From Mucilaginibacter sp. PPCGB 2223 (GTDB taxonomy: Bacteria; Bacteroidota; Bacteroidia; Sphingobacteriales; Sphingobacteriaceae), in NCBI RefSeq assembly GCF_001705515.1, contig NZ_MDJS01000004.1, forward strand, positions 62,001 to 126,000: a DNA stretch of 64,000 nt, in the 5' to 3' direction. The notes below the pieces were generated by a model, which was not told the origin of the DNA, ran no database searches, and was given only the letters and a program-made list of their open reading frames with translations. Below, one piece after another: positions 37,888 to 47,225 of this stretch. The position numbers were made by a program, and so were the translations under genes. The stretch's first letter is position 1, and every line of letters begins with the position of its first letter.

Positions 37888-38025
37888 TTACGAAAGGTAA
37901 GCGGCGTGTGCAGGAGCACCCGCTTTAGAAAAGTGCGGGCAATTACAGCTTTTATGAAAAAGACCGCATGAGCTTAAGCCGCTTAACAGCGCGGCAGCAA
38001 ACAGGAGTTTAACTTTGTTTTTCAT
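37888..38025 (-). CDS. 45-residue lipoprotein overlapping vanZ
   Basis: The frame runs from ATG 38025 to a TAA at 37888-37890. It has a basic head (MKNKVK), a hydrophobic core (LLFAAALLSG) and lipobox LSSC, followed by GLFHKSCNCPHF, and the product ends about 27 residues after the lipid-bearing Cys. Besides that Cys there are two more in the motif C-N-C. The start overlaps the vanZ 3' end by 17 bp, which suggests translational coupling within a gcvH-vanZ-lipoprotein operon. It is short, but the signal structure is complete, so I consider it real. Function is unknown. Confidence 0.7.
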   Translation of the reverse strand: MKNKVKLLFAAALLSGLSSCGLFHKSCNCPHFSKAGAPAHAAYLS

Positions 38026-38407
38026 ATTTCTGCGACCATATAGTTAACACTACACAAAACATGGCCATACTTGCACCTACTGTATCGGCAAACAGATCGG
38101 CCCATTCGCCGCTGCGCCAGGTAAATATATAAGCCTGTAAAATTTCGATGATCCCGCCAAATGCAACAGGTATCAAAAAACTTAAAAACTGCTGTAGCGG
38201 GGTTAAGTTATGCCGGGTATTTGCCCTTATTACACCGCTGCTCATCAAAGCCGTTAGTACGAAAAATAAACCGCAATGCACCAGTTTATCAAAACCGGCA
38301 AAAAACAGGTGCGAGTTACTTACGCCTCCCAATTTTACGGTACACAAAATAAAAATAATCAGGGCCCATATAAGCGTAAGGCCCTGATATTTAAACAAGT
38401 ATCGCAT
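38009..38407 (-). CDS. VanZ family membrane protein
   Basis: The 132-residue protein has four hydrophobic segments and the VanZ-like pattern: GGVSNSHLFFAGFDKLVHCGLFFVLTALM with conserved Asp-Lys-His, then PVAFGGIIEILQAYIFTWRSGEWADLFADTVGA. VanZ proteins are small membrane proteins; the founder gives weak teicoplanin resistance, but most family members have no known role. Its ATG shares one base with the gcvH stop codon, so the two genes are translationally linked. It is followed by an overlapping small lipoprotein gene. Confidence 0.87.
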   Translation of the reverse strand: MRYLFKYQGLTLIWALIIFILCTVKLGGVSNSHLFFAGFDKLVHCGLFFVLTALMSSGVIRANTRHNLTPLQQFLSFLIPVAFGGIIEILQAYIFTWRSGEWADLFADTVGASMAMFCVVLTIWSQKYEKQS

Positions 38408-38787
38408 TAAGCGCCGATAATGGATTGATATTCATCGGCTGTAAGCAATTCGCCAAGTTGTGAATCATCGGCCATTTCTGCCTTGATCACCCAACCCTGG
38501 CCGTAAGGGTCGCTGTTAACGAGTTCGGGCTGAGCATCCAGTACCTTATTCACCTCAATTACCCTGCCTGCAACAGGCATAAACAGATCCGACACCGTTT
38601 TAACCGCTTCGATGGTGCCAAAAACGGCCCCCATCTCCACATCATCGCCAACGGTATTAATATCCACATAAACAATATCACCCAACTCACGTTGTGCAAA
38701 ATCGGTTATGCCAATGGTTACAAGGTTGCCTTCAACGCTAACCCATTCGTGCTCTTTAGTGTACTTTAACTCAGCCGGAAAATTCAT
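38407..38787 (-). CDS. gcvH: Glycine cleavage system H protein
   Basis: The 126-residue protein carries the lipoyl arm that shuttles the aminomethyl group between the P, T and L proteins of glycine cleavage. The attachment Lys is K63 in [11 protein letters not shown]. The N-terminal [13 protein letters not shown] and the C-terminal [15 protein letters not shown] are typical. It heads an apparent operon with vanZ and a small lipoprotein gene; the other glycine cleavage genes are not in the window. A consensus-like promoter lies just upstream. It is a likely substrate of the LipB encoded at 4.6 kb. Confidence 0.96.
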   Translation of the reverse strand: MNFPAELKYTKEHEWVSVEGNLVTIGITDFAQRELGDIVYVDINTVGDDVEMGAVFGTIEAVKTVSDLFMPVAGRVIEVNKVLDAQPELVNSDPYGQGWVIKAEMADDSQLGELLTADEYQSIIGA

Positions 38788-38807
38788 GTTTATCGTTTTT
38801 ATAACAC

Positions 38808-38838
38808 CAAAAGTAGCAAAACTTTAAATTATGGCAAT
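38808..38838 (-). promoter_or_regulatory. gcvH promoter
   Basis: On the minus strand ATTG (38838-38835), a 19-nt spacer and TACTTTTG (38815-38808) closely match the Bacteroidota consensus, with TTG rather than TTTG at -33. The leader to the gcvH ATG is about 20 nt. Confidence 0.6.
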
Positions 38839-38966
38839 AAAGGCACTGCACTATATTTAATACCTGTACCATTAAAAATCACAGACCGGCTAACTAACGA
38901 AAAATTAAAACTATTAGTATATTTTACTGTTTAACATTTAATAAAATCTTAAAAAAATCTACCTAT

Positions 38967-39569
38967 ATGAAAAAGTTAAGTATGTTAATGGTTGCTTCAG
39001 CAACCGCATTGTGTATGCAGGCCTGCCATAGCAATACAGATAGTAAATCGGCAGCCGACAGTATGAACAAAGCGCACGATACCACCAAAATGGACTCGGT
39101 AAAAAAAGACACTACCAAAACCGCGATGACCGTTGGCGGCGACGATGCCAAGTTTGCCGTTGAAGCAGCCAATGGCGGCATGGCCGAAGTGATGCTGGGC
39201 AAACTCGCCCAGGAAAAAAGCGACAATGCAAAGATCAAAGAGTTTGGCGGGATGATGGTAACCGACCACAGTAAAGCTAACGATGAATTAAGAGCCCTGG
39301 CAAAAGGCAAAAATATTGCATTGCCCCTGGTAGTCGGAGCCGACGAACAGAAGCATTACGATGACCTGAACAAAAAAACCGGCGCCGACTTTGACAAGGC
39401 CTATGTAAGCATGATGGTTGACGACCACAAAACGGATATTAAACATTTTGAGGATGCTGAAAAAAACCTGAAAGATCCGGACCTTAAAGCATTTGTAATA
39501 AAAACCCTGCCTACCCTGAAGATGCACTTAAGCTCAATCGAATCGATTGAAAAAGGCATGAAAAAGTAA
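38967..39569 (+). CDS. DUF4142 ferritin-like lipoprotein
   Basis: The 200-residue protein has a lipoprotein signal with lipobox MQAC near residue 19. The mature domain is all-helical: KFAVEAANGGMAEVMLGKLA, IKEFGGMMVTDHSKANDEL, YVSMMVDDHKTDIKHFEDAE and PTLKMHLSSIESI. The histidines and glutamates in these helices fit DUF4142, a ferritin-like four-helix family found in the periplasm and without a settled function. It is transcribed alone, divergent from gcvH, and ends at a strong terminator. Confidence 0.9.
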   Translation: MKKLSMLMVASATALCMQACHSNTDSKSAADSMNKAHDTTKMDSVKKDTTKTAMTVGGDDAKFAVEAANGGMAEVMLGKLAQEKSDNAKIKEFGGMMVTDHSKANDELRALAKGKNIALPLVVGADEQKHYDDLNKKTGADFDKAYVSMMVDDHKTDIKHFEDAEKNLKDPDLKAFVIKTLPTLKMHLSSIESIEKGMKK

Positions 39570-39593
39570 GTTGGCTCGGTATATTAATCAACA

Positions 39594-39626
39594 AAAGCCC
39601 TGCAGATAATACCTGCGGGGCTTTTT
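39594..39626 (+). terminator. Terminator of the DUF4142 gene
   Basis: A 12-bp stem (AAAGCCCTGCAG with CTGCGGGGCTTT, one G-T pair) with a 7-nt loop is followed by T residues, 24 bp after the stop codon. Confidence 0.88.
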
Positions 39627-39857
39627 ATTTGAACAACAAGTAAATCAATTATTTAGCACAAACACAGCAAACACCTTATACAGGAGCATCTTAAAAAATA
39701 TTTCATTTTTTATTATTTATATCGATAAATATTTTACTTTTATATAGCGAAAGCATTGTGATACGGGTAACTGAGCAACCCAGGGCTTATTGATCTGTTG
39801 CATATAACAACCTTGTTATATTTTATTATTTACCTAAATTTTAATCACAATTATCCA

Positions 39858-41678
39858 ATGAGAAAATCTTTTAAATTTACTATCGCACTTGCGCTGTTGG
39901 GCGTGGTGTTATGGGGTTGCAGCCGTAAGCCTGCTCCATCAGCCGGTACTGTAAGTAAAGTTGTTTTGCCGCCCGATGTCTGCAAATCGTGCGTGGTGGC
40001 AAAAGACACCTTTAACCACTGGTTTAAAAGCGGAACTCCCGCTCCAAATGGCCAGGTTTTGCCTGCCAACAGCGTAACATTTGTGCCTAACAACAACTGC
40101 GATTTTTACCGCTGGTCTGAACAGATGTTCCTGTGGATCACCTCGCCCGATTCGACCTATTCGCCTGGCGGCGGAATTGTATTGGAGTCGCCGGTGTTTT
40201 ACAATGTTTCACCGCCCAACCCGGTAACCCACGAGCGTACGCTCAGTGCACATAAACCGGACAGTCTGCTCCGGATGACCGGTCACATCCGCAAACTCGG
40301 CCCTCACCGCCTGCCTGCATTCATGGATAAAAACGGCCGGTTATTTGAAATAGAGGAGGCTGCTAAACCCGTCGTAAAGGACGCAACCGGAAAATCAGTC
40401 GAAGTTGGGCAGATCAATCCCAACGCAAACGGCCCTGCGCAGCTTTTGGATAAAGCCGGAAAGCCAATTGCTCATCCTGCGGCATTGCTGCAGCATAAAA
40501 CCGGTGCTAAATTTATCGTACAGCGTGTTAAAGTGGGTAAGAACTTTGTGTTTTTAGATAGTTCGGGCAAACAGGTGCAGGCAGAGCAGGCCCAGGCGAC
40601 CGATGATATCCTGATGTCGCAGGGAAAATCGCTGGTGTATTACCTTACGCTTGTAAATGATGTGTATGCCTATTATGTAACAGCGGTACGCAATAAATCC
40701 CCTATGGTCGATTCGACCAGCTTTCCGATCACCGCAGCCGCCCGCGACAGCGTGTGCAAATATGCCCGTAAAACGGCGCATGCCACTCTGCCCGATTCGA
40801 ACGCGCTGGCCATCGAGATCAAATCATCATGGGTAGAGGCGAGCACCTTGCCTAACCCGCAGGATTACGTAACCGTCAATGCTATTATCCCAACTTACGA
40901 TACTTCCGACAGTACAAACTGGAAACCCAACGGCGAGAAAAAAGCTAAAATGGCTTTGGTCGGGATACATATCGTAGGCAGTGTGGCGCACCACCCCGAA
41001 ATGGTTTGGGCCACTTTTGAACACGAAAGCAATACGCCGAACGCCAAATACCAGTATATTGATTCGACCTCGGCCAAAACGGTTAAAACCGTTCCGCAGG
41101 ATAAGGGCACAGGCTGGCTGTTCAGCAATACAACCGATACATCGCTTAGCGCCTACAACAACTCGCACATGACGGATACCACAGCTACCGGCGCCACCAC
41201 CGATAATATTATAGCCACGCCGGGCAATACGGTTAGCCCGAGCAATACCATGCAAACACTGCCGTGGGGCAGCGCGTTTGGGCAACCTACCAACCAGGAA
41301 GATAAAAGTTCGGCCGCATCCAACAGCGAGGTCATTTCCATCAATAACTACGTCCGCGATCATATTCCGGGAGCCGACATCCGTAAAAATTACCTGTTTA
41401 TAGGTGCTATATGGACCTTTGGCGGCACGGGCCCTACCGGTACCGGCTACGACCAGACCACACCCGGATCGAGCCTTACCGGAGTTACCATAGGCACAAG
41501 CGTTTTGGCCAATACCACTATGGAAACTTATTTCCAATCGCCGCAATTTTCGTGCTTCACCTGCCACTCGGATAATGCGTCATTTGCACCTGATGCCATC
41601 AGTCACATATTCAGGCACCTGGAGCCCCTGTATGTTTTACACGATTCGCTGAATAAAGCACCCAAAAAGAAAAAATAG
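39858..41678 (+). CDS. Large lipoprotein with a C-terminal CXXCH heme-binding motif
   Basis: I start at ATG 39858 (MRKSFKFTIALALLG), giving 606 residues with lipobox LWGC; the frame begins 20 codons earlier. A CKSC pair lies near residue 45 of this start. Near the C terminus CFTCH (residues 566-570) is a c-type heme attachment motif, followed by FAPDAISHIFRHLEPLY, which may hold a distal ligand. The middle (about 500 residues) has no fold that I recognise. Proteins of this kind often carry one heme for electron transfer or sensing. It is probably outer-membrane anchored. The gene stands alone and ends at a terminator. Confidence 0.75.
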   Translation: MRKSFKFTIALALLGVVLWGCSRKPAPSAGTVSKVVLPPDVCKSCVVAKDTFNHWFKSGTPAPNGQVLPANSVTFVPNNNCDFYRWSEQMFLWITSPDSTYSPGGGIVLESPVFYNVSPPNPVTHERTLSAHKPDSLLRMTGHIRKLGPHRLPAFMDKNGRLFEIEEAAKPVVKDATGKSVEVGQINPNANGPAQLLDKAGKPIAHPAALLQHKTGAKFIVQRVKVGKNFVFLDSSGKQVQAEQAQATDDILMSQGKSLVYYLTLVNDVYAYYVTAVRNKSPMVDSTSFPITAAARDSVCKYARKTAHATLPDSNALAIEIKSSWVEASTLPNPQDYVTVNAIIPTYDTSDSTNWKPNGEKKAKMALVGIHIVGSVAHHPEMVWATFEHESNTPNAKYQYIDSTSAKTVKTVPQDKGTGWLFSNTTDTSLSAYNNSHMTDTTATGATTDNIIATPGNTVSPSNTMQTLPWGSAFGQPTNQEDKSSAASNSEVISINNYVRDHIPGADIRKNYLFIGAIWTFGGTGPTGTGYDQTTPGSSLTGVTIGTSVLANTTMETYFQSPQFSCFTCHSDNASFAPDAISHIFRHLEPLYVLHDSLNKAPKKKK

Positions 41679-41696
41679 CAGCCAGCTATCAATATG

Positions 41697-41731
41697 CGCC
41701 CCTTCGGACAAATGTTCGAGGGGCGTTTTTT
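41697..41731 (+). terminator. Terminator of the CXXCH lipoprotein gene
   Basis: CGCCCCTTCG pairs with CGAGGGGCG (one bulge) and is followed by a T run, 18 bp after the stop codon. Confidence 0.85.
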
Positions 41732-41826
41732 GTTGTGTGTATACAGGCAGTGTAAAATTCTTTTTGCAAGGCAATTTCTTGAGGGATGATCTTTAATTGT
41801 TGTTTTTAAATTATCTATACTTGCGT

Positions 41827-42852
41827 ATGTCAAAACCTATAATAGCGGGTATTATGTCGTACGGCATGTCGGGCAGGATATTCCAGGCGCCTTTTTTAGA
41901 GGCTCATCCGGGTTTCCGGCTTAAAGCCGTTACCGAACGGAGCAAAAAAACAGCAGTACAGCGTTATCCGGATATTATCAGCTACGACAGCATCGACGAA
42001 TTGCTGAACGATGCTGAAATAGAGCTCATCGCCGTAAACACCCCCGGCAATACGCATTACGACTTTGCTAAACGTGCTTTGCAAGCCGGTAAGCACGTAC
42101 TGGTTGAAAAACCTGCCGCAGCTACCGCAGCCGAGGTTAAAGAACTGCACGATCTGGGCCGCGCCCAGGGCAAACAGGTATTTATTTATCAGAACCGCAG
42201 GTGGGACAGCGATTTCCAATCATTCAAACAAATTATCGAAAGCGGTAAACTCGGTAAACTGATCGAAGTTACCCTGAGGTTCGATCGTTACAACCCTGTT
42301 CTTAGTCCGAAAGTATTTAAAGAGGCGGCCAACACCCAGGCTAACGGCCTGGTTTATGATCTGGGGCCGCATGTGCTCGACCAGGCGATCAGCCTGTTCG
42401 GCAAGCCGTTGCGGTTTACCAAAGTAACAGGCCGTAACCGCCCCGGTACATTGGTTGATGATTATTTCTTTTTCCAGCTAAGCTACCCTGATCAGTTAAA
42501 TGTGTTGGTCGCCGGCAGTTTGCTCACCGCGCAGCCCATGCCGGCTTTCGTTGCACATGGTACATTGGGTAGCTATCTCAAAGATCGTGTTGACGTGCAG
42601 GAAGCCCAACTGGATAAAAATATGCTGCCGACCGACGCAGCTTACGGAATTGAACCGCCGGGAAGCGAAGCAAAACTGATTACCTTTGCCGCCGACGGGA
42701 GCAAACAAATACAAATCATCCCACCGGTAAAGGGCGATTATATGGGTTTGTTCGAGGCAGTTTACCAAGCTATACGAAATAATAAGCCGTACCCTATTAC
42801 CGAAGAAAATATTTTAGCACAAGTGGAGTTATTGGAAAGTCGAAACTCCTGA
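41827..42852 (+). CDS. Gfo/Idh/MocA family oxidoreductase
   Basis: The 341-residue enzyme (start MSKPIIAGIMSYGMSG at ATG 41827) has an N-terminal Rossmann NAD(P) fold and the family markers VNTPGNTHYDFAKRAL and HVLVEKPAAATAAE (EKP holds the catalytic-site Lys). The C-terminal domain contains GLVYDLGPHVLDQAISLFG with the conserved DxxxHxxD-like Asp and His. The family oxidises or reduces sugar hydroxyls and similar alcohols; the substrate is unknown. A thioredoxin-like gene starts 26 bp downstream on the same strand. A near-consensus -7 box TATACTTG lies 3 nt before the start. Confidence 0.92.
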   Translation: MSKPIIAGIMSYGMSGRIFQAPFLEAHPGFRLKAVTERSKKTAVQRYPDIISYDSIDELLNDAEIELIAVNTPGNTHYDFAKRALQAGKHVLVEKPAAATAAEVKELHDLGRAQGKQVFIYQNRRWDSDFQSFKQIIESGKLGKLIEVTLRFDRYNPVLSPKVFKEAANTQANGLVYDLGPHVLDQAISLFGKPLRFTKVTGRNRPGTLVDDYFFFQLSYPDQLNVLVAGSLLTAQPMPAFVAHGTLGSYLKDRVDVQEAQLDKNMLPTDAAYGIEPPGSEAKLITFAADGSKQIQIIPPVKGDYMGLFEAVYQAIRNNKPYPITEENILAQVELLESRNS

Positions 42853-42878
42853 TAGCAACATCAAACCCTATACTCAAC

Positions 42879-43388
42879 ATGAAAAGAGTTCTCTTACTGA
42901 TTGCATTTATAGCCGGCATCACTACTTTAAAGGCACAAAATACATCCAATATTGTTAACATACCGCCTTATAAAATCCTGACCAAAGACAGCGCCTTTGT
43001 GACCCCGGCCAACCTGAAAAAAGGCAAGCCGGTGATGATCGTTTACTTCTCGCCCGATTGTACGCATTGCCAGCATTTTACCGAGGAGCTAAAAAGCAGG
43101 ATGGATGCCGAGAAGAAAAAGGGTACAAGTATCTTCCGCAATACCCAGATCGTGATGATCACCTTTACCGCGGTGTTAAATATGAAACTGTTTTATATTG
43201 ATTACGAGTTGGCTAAATACCCCAATATCATTATGGGTACCGAGGGCACGACTTACACCGTATTGCGTTATTACAGCGTTAAAACCACACCGTACATAGC
43301 GGTTTATGGCAAAAACGGCAAACTTGTTCAGGGCTTCGAGAAGATACCCAAACTGGACGACCTGGAAGCGACCATCAAAAAAGGATAA
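42879..43388 (+). CDS. TlpA-like thioredoxin-fold periplasmic protein
   Basis: The 169-residue protein has a signal peptide (LLLIAFIAGITTLKAQ) and a thioredoxin fold with an active-site pair CTHC at residues 61-64 (YFSPDCTHCQHF). The cis-Pro region is in VKTTPYIAVYGKNGKLV. Such periplasmic proteins reduce disulfides, often for cytochrome c maturation or oxidative repair. The neighbouring CXXCH lipoprotein two genes upstream makes a heme-maturation link possible but not shown. It lies 26 bp after the Gfo/Idh gene. Confidence 0.9.
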   Translation: MKRVLLLIAFIAGITTLKAQNTSNIVNIPPYKILTKDSAFVTPANLKKGKPVMIVYFSPDCTHCQHFTEELKSRMDAEKKKGTSIFRNTQIVMITFTAVLNMKLFYIDYELAKYPNIIMGTEGTTYTVLRYYSVKTTPYIAVYGKNGKLVQGFEKIPKLDDLEATIKKG

Positions 43389-43476
43389 CGGGAAGAGTTA
43401 AAAATTTTAACCTGTTTAGCAATAAAGTTACACAGGTAATGCGGCAACGAATTTGTAAAAAGCAGATTTTTGCCGC

Positions 43477-45999
43477 ATGAATTTTTCGAGGCTTAACCTG
43501 ACCGCAATTTTATTTTTTACCCTGTTTATTTTTACCACTAAGGCGCAGCAGCCTGTAGCACAGCGGCAAAACGGACCTGCCGATGGCCACATCGGTGGCA
43601 AGGTTATCGATGCGGGGAACGCCGAACCGGTGGCGTTTGCTACTGTCGCATTGATCAAAAAATCAGACAACCAGATTGCCAAAGCACTCCAAACCGATAT
43701 ACAAGGCGCTTTTAAGCTTGAGAATATAGCCTATGGCCGTTATCTTTTGCGCATTACTTTCGTGGGATATACCACCATCATTAAGGATAGTATATCGGTA
43801 AACCCCAACCACAAGATCATCAGTTTTGGCGTGTTGAAAATGTACGCCGGTAAATCGGCTATGCTAAGTGAAGTTAGCGTACGCTCAAAGAAAAGCAGTA
43901 TCCAGTTAGGTATCGACCGTAAGGTGTTCTCGGTAGATCAGAGCCTGGTGAGCGAAGGCGGCTCGGCTACCGACCTGCTGGCCAACGTGCCATCGGTACA
44001 GGTGGATGTGGATGGGAATGTGAACCTGCGCGGCTCAAGCAACGTACGCATCCTGATCGATGGCAAACCTTCGCTGATAGCGGGCGGGAGCGTTAGCGAT
44101 ATCCTGCAATCCATACCTGCCAGTTCGATCGAGACTATTGAGCTGATCACTAATCCCTCATCAAAATACGATCCGGAGGGCCAATCGGGTATTATCAATA
44201 TCGTACTCAAAAAAAACAAATCGTTGGGTTTTACAGGTACCGCATCTGCAAGTATCGGTACGCTAAATGCGTTCAACAGCAATGTGAGCCTGGCCTATCA
44301 GCATAAAAAAGTAAACATCTATGGCAACTATAGCCACAGGCAGAATAACCGCTCGGCCAATGGTTACAGCTACCGTACGCGCGATGCTTTACAGCCCGAT
44401 ACCATCCCGCAGAAATATAACCAAAACTCGTTAAACACCGGCAGCAACACCGGCAACCAGATCAAAGCTGGTATTGATTACAACCTGGCACAAAAAACTA
44501 CGGTGAGTTTCTCGAGCAATATTAACTTCAGAGACAATAACCGCATCCAGAACAGTACCACGAACGGTATTAACAGTAAGAGTGCGCTGATCCGGAACCA
44601 GATAACATCCAACGATGCCGATAACCACGGCAATAACCACGACTTTAATATCGACCTGTCGCAAAAGTTTAAAAAGCCTAAAGAAGAGCTTACGGCAAAC
44701 TTCTCGCTGGCGAAAGGCAACGAAAACGATATCGACAACCTGAATACCAGCCAATACACCTATTATCCCAAAAACGACCTTACCGTTAACAGGCAATATA
44801 ATGTAAACGATGGCAATAACCGCAACTGGAACCTGCAAACCGACTATACCGACCCGATCGGCAAAGACGGCAAGCTCGAATTAGGCTACCGCACCACCTT
44901 AAACCGCGCCGATAACAATTTTATAGCCAGCGTTTTTAATGCAACCACTAACCAGTTTGTATACGATCCTACCATATCTACCCGCTTTATCTACGACGAA
45001 AAGATACACGCTGTTTATAGCAACTACCAGCAGCAGTTCGGTAAATTCGGGCTGCAGGTTGGCGCGCGTTTCGAAAAAACGATCATCAACACCAACCTTG
45101 TCAATTTCGATACATCGCACGTGCAAAACTATTTCAGGGTATATCCAAGCGTTTTCCTGTCCGAAAAGTTAACGGATGATCAAACCCTGCAATTAAGCTA
45201 TTCGCGCCGCATCAACCGCCCGCGCGACAGGCAGATCATCCCTTTCCTGGATCGCAGCGACCCGCTGAGCTACCGCATCGGTAATGCTGATTTAAGACCT
45301 GAGGATGTACATTCGTTCGAGCTGAGCTACGCCAAATACTGGAAGTCGACCACGCTGACCTCGTCGGTATACTACCGCCGCACCAACGATATTATTCAGT
45401 TTGTACGTGGTGCTTACGATAACACCGGCATCACCATAACCCGTTTTGCCAACTTTAGTTATGGTACTGCAGCCGGTTTCGAATTTATTGCCCGTACCGA
45501 TATTACCAATAAATGGAACATCACCAGCAACCTCAACCTGTATCAAAACACGCTGAAAGGAAATTCGGCTTTAGGCGTATCAGACAATGACGGCTTTGCC
45601 TGGAATGCTAACCTGACAACCAATATTACCCTGCCTTACAGCTTAAGCCTGCAGGTACGCGGCGATTACCAGGCGCCACAAGCCATTGCGCAAGGCAAAA
45701 GCAAGGCTAACTCGGGTGTAGATGCCGCATTGCGTTACGACTTTTACAAGCACAGGGCCAGTTTAAGCCTCAATGGCCGCGATCTGTTTGATACACGTAA
45801 GTTTGGCTATGTGACCGACGACGGTACATATCAAAGCAATGTGAACCGCCGTTTCCAGAGCCGAATGTTTTTAATGACCTTATCGTACCGTTTTGGCCGT
45901 GGGGGCGACGAAGGGGGCAAAGGCAAAAACAAGGACAAGAAAGACAAGCAACAAGATAACAACAACCCACCCGATGAGGGCGGCATGGGGCCGCAATAG
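43477..45999 (+). CDS. Outer-membrane beta-barrel protein of the TonB-receptor type
   Basis: The 840-residue protein has a signal peptide (LFIFTTKAQ), a carboxypeptidase-regulatory-like domain (IGGKVIDAGNAEPVAFATVA, residues about 38-120), a plug (GGSATDLLANVPSVQVDVDG, NVRILIDGKPSLIAGG, SIETIELITNPSSKYDPEG, about 155-240) and a C-terminal OMP_b-brl_3-type barrel. The last 35 residues form a charged tail (KGKNKDKKDKQQDNNN), unusual because barrels commonly end in an aromatic residue; the strand ending SYRFGRG lies just before. The substrate is unknown. It converges on the LytS-type kinase gene with one base between the stops. Confidence 0.86.
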   Translation: MNFSRLNLTAILFFTLFIFTTKAQQPVAQRQNGPADGHIGGKVIDAGNAEPVAFATVALIKKSDNQIAKALQTDIQGAFKLENIAYGRYLLRITFVGYTTIIKDSISVNPNHKIISFGVLKMYAGKSAMLSEVSVRSKKSSIQLGIDRKVFSVDQSLVSEGGSATDLLANVPSVQVDVDGNVNLRGSSNVRILIDGKPSLIAGGSVSDILQSIPASSIETIELITNPSSKYDPEGQSGIINIVLKKNKSLGFTGTASASIGTLNAFNSNVSLAYQHKKVNIYGNYSHRQNNRSANGYSYRTRDALQPDTIPQKYNQNSLNTGSNTGNQIKAGIDYNLAQKTTVSFSSNINFRDNNRIQNSTTNGINSKSALIRNQITSNDADNHGNNHDFNIDLSQKFKKPKEELTANFSLAKGNENDIDNLNTSQYTYYPKNDLTVNRQYNVNDGNNRNWNLQTDYTDPIGKDGKLELGYRTTLNRADNNFIASVFNATTNQFVYDPTISTRFIYDEKIHAVYSNYQQQFGKFGLQVGARFEKTIINTNLVNFDTSHVQNYFRVYPSVFLSEKLTDDQTLQLSYSRRINRPRDRQIIPFLDRSDPLSYRIGNADLRPEDVHSFELSYAKYWKSTTLTSSVYYRRTNDIIQFVRGAYDNTGITITRFANFSYGTAAGFEFIARTDITNKWNITSNLNLYQNTLKGNSALGVSDNDGFAWNANLTTNITLPYSLSLQVRGDYQAPQAIAQGKSKANSGVDAALRYDFYKHRASLSLNGRDLFDTRKFGYVTDDGTYQSNVNRRFQSRMFLMTLSYRFGRGGDEGGKGKNKDKKDKQQDNNNPPDEGGMGPQ

Positions 46000-46000
46000 G

Positions 46001-47062
46001 TTACAGATCGATCGTCAGTTCGGCGACAAAAGCATGTTCGCCTTTTGAGATATACAGGCTGTGGCGGTTTGGATACAACAGCTCTAACCGGCGCCTTACG
46101 TTGGTTAGGCCGATACCGGGCTGTTCGTCTTTAGGTAACTCCATATCGCTTATTTCGTTCACCACGCGAAAACAGATACGTTTTGGCCCCATAATTTCCA
46201 ATGTGATGACGATAACCGGCCGTTCGGTTATGCCGGTGCCGTGTTTAAAGGCGTTCTCAACAAAAGGTATCAGCAGCATAGGCGCTATACTGTAACCGAT
46301 ACCTTCCAGATTGGGGAATTTGGTTTCGACCAAGATGTTTTTGCCAAACCTGAAGCTTTGCAATTCGATATAACTTTTCAGGTAAGCCACTTCTTTTTCG
46401 AGCGGCACCGGCTGGTCGTCGGTTTCGTAGAGCATATAACGCATCAGCCGCGAAAGCTGCATAATAATCGGCTCCAGCTGATCTGATTTTCTCCGCACCA
46501 GCGCAATCATCGAATTTAAAACATTGAACAAAAAATGCGGGCTGACCTGCGAGCGTAAAAAATTGAGTTCGGTTTGCAGATGGATCATCTCGCGCTCCTT
46601 AAGTAATGCCTTACGCTCGGCCTGGTCGAGTATCAGCCGGTAACAAAAACTGCATAGCAGCGTAATCAGGACCGACATCACCTGGAAGAAACCAAAGGGC
46701 GGGTGCTGGTCGAAATTAGGAGGCGGCGCATGCTGGCCCGCGCCTGGCATATCATGCAAATGCGGGTTAAAAGGCGTAACCAACTGACCGAATGCCAGCA
46801 CATAGATTATCAAAAGCAAAGCCAGCGCCGGCCAGTATGTCCATTGCTTTTTTGAGCTGAGCAAGGGGTAAACCAGGTAGGTGTGGCAATAAAACAGTAC
46901 CAGGGTGAAAATATTGTTCTGAAAAGTGTGCAGCCAAAAACGATGGTGTATTTCGGCGGGCATGTTGCCAGGCCCGGTAAATAACGGCATTACCACCAGC
47001 AACAGCCAGATCAGCAGCGGGGCTATTTTATAAAACCAGGGGCGATACGTTATCTGAGACAT
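46001..47062 (-). CDS. LytS/YehU-type sensor histidine kinase
   Basis: The protein has 353 residues from ATG 47062. Four hydrophobic segments form the N-terminal membrane part (residues about 15-145) with a His/Pro-rich loop. The His_kinase domain has the phosphoacceptor in QVSPHFLFNVLNS (His176), and the ATPase part shows MLLIPFVENAFKHG and GIGLTNVRRRLELLYP. There is no long sensor domain, so the signal is probably sensed in or near the membrane. It is divergent from the LytTR regulator, its obvious partner. Confidence 0.92.
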   Translation of the reverse strand: MSQITYRPWFYKIAPLLIWLLLVVMPLFTGPGNMPAEIHHRFWLHTFQNNIFTLVLFYCHTYLVYPLLSSKKQWTYWPALALLLIIYVLAFGQLVTPFNPHLHDMPGAGQHAPPPNFDQHPPFGFFQVMSVLITLLCSFCYRLILDQAERKALLKEREMIHLQTELNFLRSQVSPHFLFNVLNSMIALVRRKSDQLEPIIMQLSRLMRYMLYETDDQPVPLEKEVAYLKSYIELQSFRFGKNILVETKFPNLEGIGYSIAPMLLIPFVENAFKHGTGITERPVIVITLEIMGPKRICFRVVNEISDMELPKDEQPGIGLTNVRRRLELLYPNRHSLYISKGEHAFVAELTIDL

Positions 47063-47134
47063 ACCAGGCAAATTAAATACATCGGGCTTTCAGCTGCGAA
47101 TAAATAAGATAAAAGCCTCAAATGTATCGACCAA

Positions 47135-47205
47135 TACGTTAAAGAGTGTTAAAAAACGACCTTAAAACTCAATCTGTCACATTAAAACACAAAATTTACG
47201 TTTGA
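47135..47205. promoter_or_regulatory. Two LytTR-type half-sites between kinase and regulator genes
   Basis: TACGTTAAA (47135-47143) and TACGTTTGA (47197-47205) each match 8 of 9 positions of the LytTR half-site pattern [TA][AC][CA]GTTN[AG][TG] and lie 62 bp apart. They may mediate autoregulation; the 62-bp spacing is far from the usual close pair, so support is weak. Confidence 0.3.
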
Positions 47206-47225
47206 ATTAGATAAAGGATGATCAT

